A DNA stretch of 64,000 nt from Charina bottae (lineage: Eukaryota > Chordata > Lepidosauria > Squamata > Charinaidae): assembly GCA_023362775.1 (NCBI GenBank), contig JALMGJ010000012.1, forward strand, positions 23,653,001 to 23,717,000, given 5' to 3'. Of the stretch, positions 46,301 to 54,540 are shown in pieces. Under the pieces are notes generated by a model that searched no databases, was not told where the DNA came from, and saw nothing but the letters and a program-made list of their open reading frames with translations. The position numbers and the translations under genes were made by a program. The stretch's first letter is position 1, and the number at the start of each line of letters is the position of its first letter.

Positions 46301-46455
46301 GAATCTACCATTGCTTTTAAATCTGCTTTTGCTCCAGTTCTGGAATTGCACAACTGCACCCCCACCATTAGCATATTTGAGTGTTTAACCCCTGTCTTCT
46401 CTGCGCCATCAATTGCTTCCGCCTGCCTGTGGGTGCCATTTAGGGCAGGCGCCAT
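43396..46455 (-). CDS. pol: Gypsy Pol: protease, RT, RNase H, partial integrase, chromodomain
   Basis: This 1019-codon frame encodes the replication enzymes of the element. Protease: DSG at residues 51-53 and ILGLQWL at 124-130. RT: VLPFGLAGAP (343-352) and catalytic YLDD (374-377). RNase H: first Asp in TDA at 534-536 and EKEAYA (575-580). Integrase is partial: after residue 690 the frame jumps to DLFSKQAHFIPC, so the HHCC zinc finger and the first catalytic Asp are missing, while SDRGSQF (D734) and E770 remain with the normal D35E spacing. A chromodomain is at about 965-1019 (FEIDQILDSR; LQYLVSWKDF; EWLPLSS). The deletion keeps the frame, so reverse transcription could be intact but integration activity should be lost. 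Translation is probably by -1 shift from gag; the listed ATG overlaps the gag stop. Confidence 0.95.
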   Translation of the reverse strand: MAPALNGTHRQAEAIDGAEKTGVKHSNMLMVGVQLCNSRTGAKADLKAMVDSGCTKNLIHPAIVTGLSLKMQRLKCPIILTQLDGSEAKGGAVEHCTEPVSMTIGDHKETLTFITAPIAHYSIILGLQWLRSANPIIDWSSERLVLADGTYTPQGPLEPPPAENGVGVMVECEALPAEEKQEGSIPQRYQGFTDVFSKQDAEQLAENQTTDCSINIDPNAPLPKPKMYAMSQKEKEVLREFIDKNFACGFIEPANSPMAAPVLFRAKKDGTLRLCTDYRQLNAIFTTNKYPLPLIQDMLSHLSKGKIFTKLDLREAYFRIRIKPGDEWKTAFNCPLGSYQYKVLPFGLAGAPGVFMQHINEVLHEFLYKGVLVYLDDILIYSQNETEHLILVKKVLQKLREAKLYAKLSKCEFHKTELDYLGYRISTQGIGMDPAKVQDVLAWEPPRTRKQLQSFLSYANYYRQFINQFAQIALPLTDLLRTKGKGESKKTPQPGAKLTWTSDCQTAFDNLKKLFTAYPVLKHPDPDVPFVVHTDALDVAIGAVLFQKNAQDVLQPCAYLSKKISDAERRWHVWEKEAYAVKAALTTWRHLLEGAKHPFEVWTDHKNLQVLQTPQRLNAKQLRWAQFFSRFQFTLHFFAGKRNFMADALSRMPQHESQREEVLDTIFSKTQLGLTVTTCRQAAKPPTPLPVIDLFSKQAHFIPCKKIPSAKRLAKLFLQHIYRAHGCPLHIISDRGSQFTAKFWKAFLQLLGTTHSLSSANHPETDGASEWVQATLEQYLRCYLNYQQDNWVELLPFAEAAYNNAVHSSTGLSPFKVVHGHDFVRIPDLHLDVPATHSPQDWSDFVASSWPIILESLKQAQQTYKRFADHTRKPQWNIKPGDLVYLSTKFLNTTRPSKKLSAKSLGPFPVVAVINPVTVRLQLPKYLRRLHPVFHCSLLKPHTPSTIWHPDTRSPMPILVDGDEHFEIDQILDSRIYRNHLQYLVSWKDFPDPEWLPLSSIRASKLISHFHKKYPLKPA

Positions 46456-46464
46456 TAGTTTCCC
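46420..46464 (-). promoter_or_regulatory. Programmed -1 frameshift signal at gag/pol junction
   Basis: In the sense direction, GGGAAAC (46464-46458) sits in the gag frame as G-GGA-AAC directly before the gag TAA. A 6-nt spacer taatgg follows. An 8-bp perfect stem CGCCTGCC (46451-46444) / GGCAGGCG (46427-46420) with a 16-nt loop comes next. The same heptamer is used by PEG10, the domesticated sushi-type gene of mammals. The alternative, reinitiation at the overlapping TAATG, is not excluded. Confidence 0.85.
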
Positions 46465-47624
46465 GCCAGCTGTGAAACGTCAGCCTCTGAGTCCTCTGAA
46501 GAGGTTAACTCCTCTCTTACTGTGTGATGCTCTAAGAGAGCTCCCTCCTTCGGGTTTTTTTCCACAACCTTGGTCAGCTTTGCCGTCATCTTAACAGTCT
46601 CTGCTGTAAATCTGCATTCCAAAGCCCTGTGCCCTGGCTTTCCACAATTGAAGCATAGCCTTTTTTTCAACTGCTGTTCCCTTTCATCTGCCACTGCTCT
46701 TGGGCTGCTTCTGAAAGTCGTAACTCTTTGACCTGGTGCAGCTGAATTCAGTCCTTGTTTTATGGCTACATTCCTGCGTTTAACCTGCTGCCTAGTGTGC
46801 TCTACTTCACCAGCTAAACAAATCCATTCCTCTACAGTATCTGGGTCCCCCCTTCCCAGGGCCCAATTTAGCACCTCTGAGCTAAGACCTCCTTTGAAGT
46901 ATTCTACCTTTGTTGTCTCCGACCAGTCATAAATCTTCCCGGCAATAGCTTTGCACTGTAGTGCATACTCTGAGACAGAATTTTCCCCTTGTTCAATTTG
47001 CTGTAATTCACTCTTTGCTTTCAGTTTAGCTAAGGGGTCCTGAAATCTCCACCTTAGGCTGTGCAAAAATCCCTCCAAACTCTGTAACTCAGGAGCTCTA
47101 TAGTCATGTAATTGCACCAGCCAATCAGCTGCCACGCCCTTCAGCCTGGTCCCAATCAGATTCACCTTAGAAGCCTCTGATGGGAACATTTCTCCAAACT
47201 CCTGCATATGCAGCTCCACGTTCTTTAGGAAGTACGACAACTTCTGTGGTTCCCCATTGAATTTAACTTTCAGGTCTCTCCATCCCCCCTCCTTCTGAGC
47301 AAGGATCAAGTTACTTACAGAGTGTTGGTCCCAGGACACAGAAGGACGTGATGATCTCTTTTTTCTGGCTGCAGGCACAGAGGGGGGAGACGGGGATCTG
47401 CTTTCTGGCTCTGGCGTTGCTCTCCTGGATGATGGCCTGGGATCCCCACGCTCAAATGCCTCAGTTCTCCCCTGAGACATTGACAGAGATAAATCCTGGA
47501 GCATTACCTCCATTGCCCGGAGGCGTGCATCAAATTCCCTCACCATCTGTGGCATGGAACTCTCTCTTTCCTCACTACTGGTTCTCCCATTTGCCCTCAC
47601 TGCTCGCCTCTCTGGGGGCTGCAT
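46455..47624 (-). CDS. gag: Gypsy Gag (capsid and nucleocapsid)
   Basis: This 389-codon frame encodes the structural protein that packages element RNA. The capsid-like part runs about 95-280 (VKFNGEPQKLSYFLKNVELH; FLHSLRWRFQDPLAKLKA; YFKGGLSSEVLNW), with the retrotransposon-gag fold signature. The CCHC zinc knuckle CFNCGKPGHRALEC has Cys at 324, 327 and 337 and His at 332. In the same frame upstream, 37 codons begin with ATG at 47771 and stop at a TGA (47660-47658), 12 codons before the listed Met. The true start may therefore be at 47771, with the TGA a nonsense change (CGA to TGA would fit CpG decay); alternatively translation begins at 47624. The gag stop overlaps the pol ATG as TAATG. Confidence 0.92.
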   Translation of the reverse strand: MQPPERRAVRANGRTSSEERESSMPQMVREFDARLRAMEVMLQDLSLSMSQGRTEAFERGDPRPSSRRATPEPESRSPSPPSVPAARKKRSSRPSVSWDQHSVSNLILAQKEGGWRDLKVKFNGEPQKLSYFLKNVELHMQEFGEMFPSEASKVNLIGTRLKGVAADWLVQLHDYRAPELQSLEGFLHSLRWRFQDPLAKLKAKSELQQIEQGENSVSEYALQCKAIAGKIYDWSETTKVEYFKGGLSSEVLNWALGRGDPDTVEEWICLAGEVEHTRQQVKRRNVAIKQGLNSAAPGQRVTTFRSSPRAVADEREQQLKKRLCFNCGKPGHRALECRFTAETVKMTAKLTKVVEKNPKEGALLEHHTVREELTSSEDSEADVSQLAGN

Positions 47625-47826
47625 TTCTCCTGATTCACACGAGTCAGGCTCTGTCTCTCAGAGCGACTTTACAAAATCCAGAGTAAGTAAACTCTCCTCT
47701 TTTGTTAAGTCTGTATCTTGCCTGTTGGCTGGGATTCTCCCCACGGCATCCTGCCATTCTTCATCAGACATCTTCCAAACTCACTCCCTCTCTGGAATGC
47801 TTCCAGGTAGACAAAATTTTTTTGGG

Positions 47827-47837
47827 AGTAGCAACTT
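47827..47837 (-). promoter_or_regulatory. Self-priming primer-binding site
   Basis: The sense sequence AAGTTGCTACT begins 2 nt after the 5' LTR. It is the exact reverse complement of AGTAGCAACTT (47944-47934) in the 5' LTR, which starts 32 nt after a TATA box. No tRNA-type TGG primer site is present. Tf1 and sushi-type elements prime reverse transcription this way with the first 11 nt of their own transcript. Confidence 0.8.
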
Positions 47838-47839
47838 AA

Positions 47840-48162
47840 TGTAACGTTTGCAGAACTCAGGCTTAGAATCAACAATCTCACACCATACTAGTGGAAAACT
47901 GTTTTATTATAAGTTACTACAATTACAAAAAGAAAGTTGCTACTGACCAAAAGCGCGCGCAACAGACACTGATATATGGCCCCATATCCCACCCCCCTGT
48001 TCGGCCAGTCAGATGGTACTTCCGGTTCTTCAGACAACGCTGACGCCACCATTGGTAGACAGCAGTCTCACGTATGCCGGCATGGCCTCTTTCCCTGTTA
48101 ACTCTTTCCATGTCATTATCTCCGATACGAAACCCAGAAGCTTTGAATCGGAGACCATGACA
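47840..48162 (-). repeat. 5' LTR of the gypsy element
   Basis: TG...CA ends, 323 bp, matching the 3' LTR at all but 8 positions. It contains TATA (47976-47971), predicted start (47944, tcAgtag initiator-like) and AATAAA (about 47908-47903), giving a short R region. Confidence 0.93.
47944..47976 (-). promoter_or_regulatory. LTR promoter: TATA box and predicted start
   Basis: TATATC at 47976-47971 precedes A at 47944 by 32 nt, and the start context ggtcAgtag resembles an initiator. Placement is supported by the primer-site match. Confidence 0.65.
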
Positions 48163-48167
48163 GAGAG

Positions 48168-48529
48168 GAAGATTAAGCTCCTTGTTTTAAGCCTTGTCCT
48201 TTTAAAGGAAAATGGGCAAAGACTTCAAAAGTCACCTTGACAAGACAAGGACTCTCTGCTCCCAGATTATAATGGAGGATATAGCATATTTACAACCCTG
48301 TAGGTTCAACAGCTCTGGTCTGTTGTGGTCAATTGCACCCAACTGTTGTGAGGAAGAGACAATGATCCAGAATCCTCTTGGCACTAGAAATCAGGAGATA
48401 ACAGCTCATCCCATGCTATGCTCCCCTATAAAATTCCAAATCTGCTGCTATCCTTCAGTTTAAGATAGCTGTCAATAGAGGAAGACAACAATCTGACTTC
48501 TAGATTAGGTCCAGTAATTACCTTCTAAA
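48168..48529. other. No gene recognised
   Basis: Short unique-looking interval between the gypsy element and the PLE duplication. Confidence 0.4.
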
Positions 48530-48610
48530 ACAATTCTTTATTGTGGAGTCCTTGGTGCTCTCTGAGCCTTGTTGTTTACTTGCAGATGTTTCATTGCCAG
48601 GCTAGGCAAC

Positions 48611-49644
48611 TGTGAGGTTTGCACCACTTACCTGGCTGCCGGCCGACATGCTGGACTCCGAATCGGAAAAGGAGCCAGTCTCCGGAAGCAGCAGGCTTGG
48701 CGCAAACCCGACCGAAGAAACGGAGACGCTGACTGGCAGAGGCTCGGAAGGACGCCTCCACCAATCAGCGCATGCCAGAGAAGATTAGAAAGGTGGGCCA
48801 AGCAACGCGAAGCTCGATTGGCCCCTGCTCCCCAACGGCAGGAAAATCGAAATAAAAGACTGGTGCGACGAACCTCGGTTGCCGGAGACAACCGATCCTA
48901 CCCGCGACCTGGAACCTTGCCCGTGACTGATCCTCCCGCCACGTGGACTACCCGAGCCTAGCCTAGCTGAGAGCCTTGTACCGAGACTATCCCAGCAACC
49001 TGCCTGATTGCCATGGAGGAACCCGATCTAGGAGAGAGATCCACCTACCTGTCATCGCCAAGAGCCGAGCTGCCTCCTGCCGCCGCTCCTTCGTCCAGCG
49101 AACCTCCAGATCCCGGACGTCGCTCGGAGTACTCCTTGTCCCCTGCAGAAGAGGCCACCACCGGGGTAAGCACCGCTGCATTGCCTGCCCGTTCCGCGAC
49201 TGCCTGTGCCCCGGATTCCCCGCTGATCTCCGAACCTGATCTATGAACCTGAAGAGTTTCCGCCCACGCCACCGCCTCCAAGTGTCGCCTTGGGGTCTCC
49301 TTCTACCGGGAACATAACCAGCCCTCAACTGAGTCCAGACGACGTCGGTTACCAGTGGGCAGCTGTTGTCGGGCCCCGGTCTACCCAAAGCCCCACCAGC
49401 CAAGCTAACTCCACGCCCGCTGTTACCTTCTCTGCCACCTCTGGATCGCCGTCGGCTATAGCCTTGACCACGGAGCCTGCGAACCCCTTGGTCCTCCCTG
49501 TTGGACCACGAGTGTCACCCGGACTGGTTGCTATCCAGCCTGCAGGGGAAGAAGAGGGTAGTATAAACTGGGCTGCTTGTGTAACTGTGTAAATAAAGTT
49601 CATTCCAGTAATGCTTCCATGTCAGTCCTAGTCAGAACAGGACA
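48611..49644 (+). mobile_element. Solo LTR, 1034 bp, inside the PLE
   Basis: Starts tgtgaggtttgcacc and ends gtcagaacaggaca (TGT...ACA), with a perfect 5-bp duplication gcaac at 48606-48610 and 49645-49649. TATA-like aaataaaag is at about 48851 and aataaa at about 49591 set the + orientation. It is GC-rich and open in several frames (for example 48569-48961 and 49290-49592), but no retroviral domain is visible, so these are not called genes. Left by LTR-LTR recombination of an ERV or gypsy element whose family I cannot name. Confidence 0.88.
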
Positions 49645-49653
49645 GCAACATCT

Positions 49654-50520
49654 TCAGTGCGAAAAGGGAGTGGAACTTGCTCTCTGTTTATATACCCTGG
49701 CATGTCCTGCCTGTGTTGGTGGGGGTGTTGTACTCTCCTTGGTAGGAATTTGATTGGGTTGTTGTTTGCTGCTTGGTTGATTGACTGAGTTAATAGTTCC
49801 TTGATTAGGGTCTATTGTGTTGTTTGATTGCTCCTCTGCTGCTAATCTTGCTGTTAATCTTTGCCTTTCTTGTTGTTGATTGCTGGCAAAGAGGTGTTCT
49901 GGTCTTCTGGCTTTTCTATTGTCTCTTATGAATGGTATGTAAATGTTGTTTACCTCTATGTGTCTATTGATGGCTTCTTTGTCTGAGTGCCAAGCTTCCA
50001 GGAATTCTCTAGGATTTTTGGATTTGGCTTGGTTTAAGATGCTCACAGTTTCCCAGTTGAAAGTATGGTTAAATCTGTCCATGTGTTGTGAGATTAAGGA
50101 GTTTTCATCATGTCTTCTGACTGCTAGCTGGTGTTCATGGATGCGTTCTGCTAGTCTTCTGCCAGTCTGTCCTACATAGTGGCTGTTACAGTCCTTACAC
50201 TGTATGTTGTAGATAACTCCTGTTTTTTCTTCTTGGGCTACTGGGTCTTTTGGGTTACTTACAATGTTCTGAAGGGTTTTGGTTGGTTTGTGTGCTACGG
50301 TGATGCCATGTGGTTGTAACAGTCTATTAGTAGTTTCTGAAATGTTTCTGATGTATGGCAGTGTAATCCTTTTCACAGCTTCTGTTGGTTTTGCTGTGGT
50401 GGGTTGAGTGGTCAGGCACTTTTTGATAAAGTTGCGTGGATATCCATTTTGCTGGAAGATGCTATATAAGTGGTCTGTTTCCTTTTTCTGGTGTTCTGGG
50501 TTGCTGCAGTGCGTTTGTGC
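49654..50520 (-). pseudogene. PLE GIY-YIG endonuclease domain
   Basis: Open from the codon after a TGA (50523-50521), with a 240-codon part from 50376. The GIY-YIG domain begins near GVIYNIQCKDCNSHYVGQTGRRL, with the linker cysteines, then AERIHEHQ and later EFLEAWHSDKEAINRH. This nicking domain is specific to Penelope elements. The C-terminus runs into the terminal repeat (ending SSTPFSH). Same frame as the RT piece upstream. Confidence 0.92.
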
Positions 50521-50907
50521 TCATCTGAATAGTGTTCTTACACAGCTCCTCTTATGGGAGGTAGTGTTATTGCTTAGGTAGTGGACCACTTGGTTAGTGT
50601 GGGTAGATTTCCAGTAGACTTGTGTTTCTAGAATGCCATCATTTCCTCTACTGATGAGGATGTCCAAGAAGGGTAGTGTGTTGTTGTTTTCTTCTTCCCT
50701 TGTGAATTTTATTCCTTTGAAGATGTTGTTGATGTTTTCATGTGTTTCCTCCAGTTGATCCTTTTTTATTATGATGAAGGTGTCATCTACATACCGGATC
50801 CATACTTTGAGTTGTATGTGTGGGAGTGCTATCCTTTCTAGACGTTGCATTACTATCTCTGCTATGAGTCCTGAGAGTGGTGATCCCATAGGTGTCCCTT
50901 TGAGCAA
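50521..50907 (-). pseudogene. PLE reverse transcriptase fragment
   Basis: 128 codons with GTPMGSPLSGLIAEIVMQRLE and the catalytic IRYVDDTFII, then LPFLDILISR and VYWKSTHTNQVVHYLS. It is truncated upstream at the inverted repeat. The TGA at 50523-50521 is the only break between this and the endonuclease, and the two are in one frame. Confidence 0.92.
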
Positions 50908-51077
50908 TCAAACAACACAATAGACCCTAATCAAGGAACTATTAACTCAGTCAATCAACCAAGCAGCAAACAACAACCCAATCAAAGTACTACCAAGGAA
51001 AGTACAACACCCCCACCAACACAGGCAGGACATGCCAGGGTATATAAACAGAGATCAAGTTCCACTCCCTTTTTGCA

Positions 51078-51111
51078 CTGAAGATGTTGCCTAGCCTGGC
51101 AATGAAACGTC
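51078..51111 (+). ncRNA. Hammerhead-ribozyme-like motif in PLE terminal repeat
   Basis: ctgaagatgttgcc ... ggcaatgaaacgtc: CUGANGA core, a stem (gttgcc/ggcaat), then GAAAC and GUC. One extra U follows the CUGAAGA core, so activity is uncertain. Hammerhead motifs are known in PLE terminal repeats. The left copy is split by the solo LTR. Confidence 0.5.
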
Positions 51112-51357
51112 TGCAAGTAAACAACAAGGCTCAGAGAGCACCAAGGACTCCACAGTTCAACCCTGAGCTACAAATATTCTCTTCGATTGGTACAATTCTT
51201 TATATAAATATTTTCTAAATATCAATGTTTGTCCTCCAAAGTTGCTTCTCATGTGGGAACAAGTCTTCACCCCTTCCAATCTGCCTGTACTCCGCTTAAC
51301 AAAGGCCCAAATCCCACACTACCATCATCTGTGTTTTACCTTTTATTAGAATGATTT

Positions 51358-51611
51358 GTTGTTGTTTATTCGTTCAGTTGCTTCTGACTCTTCGTGACTT
51401 CATGGACCAGCCCACGGCAGAGCTTCCTGTCGGCCATCGCCACCCCCAGCTCCCCCACGGTCGAGTCCGTCATCTCCAGAACATCATTCATCCATCTTGC
51501 CCTTGGTCGGCCCCTCTTCCTTTTGCCTTCCACTTTCCCCAGCATCAGCTTCTTCTCCAGGGTATCCTGTCTTCTCATTATGTGGCCAAAGTACTTCAGT
51601 TTTGCCTTTAA
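51358..51611 (-). mobile_element. BovB LINE 3' fragment
   Basis: Antisense of the BovB C-terminus (MRRQDTLEKKLMLGKVEGKR ... EVTKSQKQLNE). A 10-bp duplication tagaatgatt is at 51348-51357 and 51612-51621. Confidence 0.87.
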
Positions 51612-51624
51612 TAGAATGATTACA

Positions 51625-52085
51625 AAGTCAAAAAGAGTTAGGAAAGTTAAATAGTTCTTATTTTACAAGAAGACAACACAAAAACAGTGTACAAGGGATT
51701 TTTTTGGTGTGTGTAGCCATATCCATTTTTGTTTTCCGCCTTTTTGCATTCATCTTCACAACTAGATGCCCATCTTCATTTGTCCTTTCATCTTTCTAGG
51801 ACCAACTTAATTGTTTCTCCTTCTTTAGCATTGCAAAAGTCATTTGCCTTTGACTTGCATGAACTTTTCTGGGCACAACTCAGCAGCCCATGATTCCAAA
51901 AGCTCTATTGAACCTGCACCTTACCCAAATTGTAAATTCACTTTCCAGTCTACTCACAATTCATAAATTAAACTCTTTGAGTTGAGTTTGCAGTCTTAGC
52001 TGCTCTCCAGTGCCAAGCTACCAGGAAGCAAATGACAAGTATGTTTTAAGGACTTCCTTGGTTTTAATACAGAGCAGATTTTGAA

Positions 52086-52086
<1 letters not shown>
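51625..52086. other. No gene recognised
   Basis: Non-coding interval before a microsatellite. Confidence 0.4.

Positions 52087-52087
<1 letters not shown>

Positions 52088-52170
<83 letters not shown>
52088..52170. repeat. (GA)n microsatellite
   Basis: About 41 uninterrupted GA units. The polyserine/leucine frames are artefacts. Confidence 0.97.
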
Positions 52171-52172
<2 letters not shown>

Positions 52173-53415
52173 GGGGGGAGATGAAGTTGTTAGATAATAA
52201 TGAATCAAGCAGTAAGATTTCTTTCAGTGTAACCTTCAGAGTGATCATTCTTTAACTTTGATCATACATGGAAGTTCAACAATATGTGAGGCAGTGTGCC
52301 CAGATTTCTTAACTACAAATTACTTCCCTCTTTAGTCTCATTATCATTACTGAGAAGACTTTCCTTGGCTTCTTTATGGATCTTTTATTTGCACAAAAAA
52401 CCCCAAGGTCAGGCTTTCTCTGTGAGCAATGCTTTCTTCTCTGGAACATTTGATAACTCAAGGAAAAAAGATGCTTCATGCCTTGCTATTCTATGTAAAG
52501 TACAGTTGTATTTCCTGGCTGAGCCCATATGGACATTATAAAAACAATGCAAACTGTGCCTCCTGATGCTCCAGGCAACAGCTTCCAAAATTGGTTGTGA
52601 TTTTATGGGCCCCACAGATTTATAACATGGAAAGCTATGTTTTGGTTTGCCAGCTAGGGGCAGGTTCTATTCTGAAATAAAATGAAATCCTGTAAGCAAG
52701 GGGCAAAACACAGCAGATGTGCCAGCTGTTTATACAATGTTTAATGAGGGAATTTGGAGAAGGAGCAAGAATATTTGTATGGTATTATTATTAATAACAG
52801 TAACAGCAACAGCAACATTGTCTAAAACCTGGCTAATAAACTCAGGCAATTTAATCGAAAAGGCATGTGCTGTGGATGTTTCTTTGGTTTGTTTTGTTTT
52901 GTTTTTGTAGAGGATGGCACCTAGAATTGCTGGCATAGGAATAGATGAACTCCTTCTTCCTCCATGACCTACAAGTAATCCAAAATCAATCTACTTTTAC
53001 TTGTTCTAATATTAATAAGCTTCATTCCTTTAGTGATATTACTGGATCCTGTACATCCTATTCTTTTCCCAAAATGGATTGCACCCTAAGGCATCCACCT
53101 TTCTATTGCCTCTCTTCACACTCACATTTGTTTTGCCTGTCTTATTGGGTTGCCTATGCTAAAGCTTTGGATGCTCTCACAAAAGATGTGGTGTCCCCAT
53201 TATGGGTGGCGTTCTTTCTGTGACTTACAGTTCACACCATGACTTGACTATCCAAACACCCCAGAGCTAAATGAGTTGGGACTGTTCAGCCTCCATTTTA
53301 TGTGATCTCTGATCACAGCCCAACAACTAGCAGAAATGGATGTCACAAATTTAGGAAGAAAGTTTGGAATGTAGGATTTTCCAGCAGCTCAATTCCTATG
53401 ACTTTTAAGGCATGA
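52171..53415. other. No gene recognised
   Basis: AT-rich sequence with frames up to 92 codons (52945-53223) that match no domain I know. Confidence 0.4.
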
Positions 53416-53418
53416 CTG

Positions 53419-53609
53419 CCCTTCCTTCCTTCCTTCCTTCCTTCCTTCCTTCCTTCCTTCCTTCCTTCCTTCCTTCCTCCCTCCCTCCCTCCCTCCCTCC
53501 CTCCCTCCCTCTCCTCCCTTCCTCCCTTCCTCCCTTCCTCCCTTCCTTCCTCCCTTCCTCCCTTCCTCCCTTCCTCCCTTCCTCCCTTCCTCCCCTCCCC
53601 TCCCCTCCT
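53419..53609. repeat. 190-bp polypyrimidine tract
   Basis: (CCTT)n, then (CCCT)n, then alternating CCTCCCTT blocks, all C/T on the plus strand. Long ORFs here are artefacts. Confidence 0.95.
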
Positions 53610-54127
53610 CTTGGAGCATATTCCAGTTTTTATCATGGAATATATACTTAGGGCTGAGTTCTTAAAAGTGAGTAGGTTGTAAAATTAGAGTGGTACAACA
53701 AAATATGTAACACCCTGGATAACTTTGAATAATACTCATATAGCATATGGTGTTTGCCACACAACACCTGTGTGGGTTTAGAAATAATGTGTGGAGAAAA
53801 ACTAGGACCTGTATTGCTTCCATTCCTTCAACTTACAATCCTCTCTTGTTGATGGGGAAGCTCTGATTGGTGGGTGCAGCCATGTTCAAACATGGGAGTG
53901 GGCATCAAGAGTGGAGAAGGTGGATGTGAAAAACAAACCTGCCATTATCCTCCATCAATTCTTTTCTGAAAATGTCATTCTCAAAAAAGAATGACTGAAT
54001 TTACCCAATGTTTTACTCAGTCCAATTTCCTGGCTTTGCATGAGCTATCAACTTACCCAGCAGGCTATTGGGCACAACATCCTGAATAAAAACGTGGTTG
54101 GCTTGTTTGTGGTTCAGCATGCAATCC
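53610..54127. other. No gene recognised
   Basis: No supported feature. Confidence 0.4.
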
Positions 54128-54320
54128 AGTGTGATGGTACTGATATACAGTAGGACCTGAGAGATTCAGGTTCAAGTCCACCCTTAGTCATAGAAGTTCA
54201 TTGAGTAGCTTGGGAATAGTATCTAATGGGGTTGTTGTGGGAAATATCAGAGGAGGAAGTGCTGTCTCTGCCTCTTTGAGCTGCTAAAGGATGGGCATGA
54301 AATAAATCTAACAAATAAGA
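54128..54320 (+). mobile_element. tRNA-derived SINE fragment (Sauria/MIR-like)
   Basis: Degenerate A box (gtgatggtactgatatacag), B box ggttcaagtccacc at about 54170 and SINE body (gttgtgggaaatatcagagg). Same group as 16320-16470. Confidence 0.5.
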
Positions 54321-54493
54321 AAGGAACCAACTCATTTTTTGGAGAACGTGTAAGAATCAGAGTAGTGTTTAAAATTACCTTCAGTTCTGAATTCCTCATC
54401 CAACCCTCCTGTTATCTGGTGGAAATCTCACCAAGAAACAGAAACAAATTGGAGAGACCTCCAACACTGGAAATGATTTTTGTTATTGGTCAA

Positions 54494-54494
<1 letters not shown>

Positions 54495-54539
<45 letters not shown>
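54495..54539. repeat. (GT)n microsatellite
   Basis: About 22 TG units. Confidence 0.95.

Positions 54540-54540
<1 letters not shown>

Larger units (their letters stand above)
43023..48162 (-). mobile_element. Ty3/gypsy chromovirus-type (sushi/Tf1-like) retrotransposon, both LTRs
   Basis: A 5140-bp element with a 5-bp duplication GAGAG at 43018-43022 and 48163-48167. Element order on the minus strand is 5' LTR, self-priming site, gag, frameshift signal, pol with C-terminal chromodomain, 3' LTR. The LTRs differ at 8 of 323 positions by my count, seven of them at CpG or former CpG sites, so the insertion is fairly young. It is close to intact but carries a gag-leader TGA and an integrase deletion. 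The chromodomain, the -1 frameshift and self-priming together place it with vertebrate sushi-like chromoviruses; exact subfamily not determined. Confidence 0.95.
48542..51191 (-). mobile_element. Penelope-like element with inverted terminal repeats
   Basis: Perfect 12-bp duplications acaattctttat are at 48530-48541 and 51192-51203. The right terminal repeat (about 50902-51161) is the inverted complement of the left one (48542-48610 plus 49650-49832, split by a solo LTR). The right end has a further 30-bp extension ending ttcgattggt. The coding part (minus strand) is 5'-truncated inside RT and abuts the right repeat at about 50901. TATA-like tatataaa is at 51041. Inverted terminal repeats with a 5'-truncated body are a known PLE layout. 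Confidence 0.9.

Noticed and set aside
48569..49592. Several 80-140-codon frames as host or viral genes
   Set aside because: They lie in a GC-rich solo LTR bounded by a TSD, overlap each other on both strands and have no domain.
53343..53651. Basic/Gly-Glu-Arg-rich and Pro-Ser-Leu-rich ORFs
   Set aside because: Translations of a simple polypyrimidine repeat.
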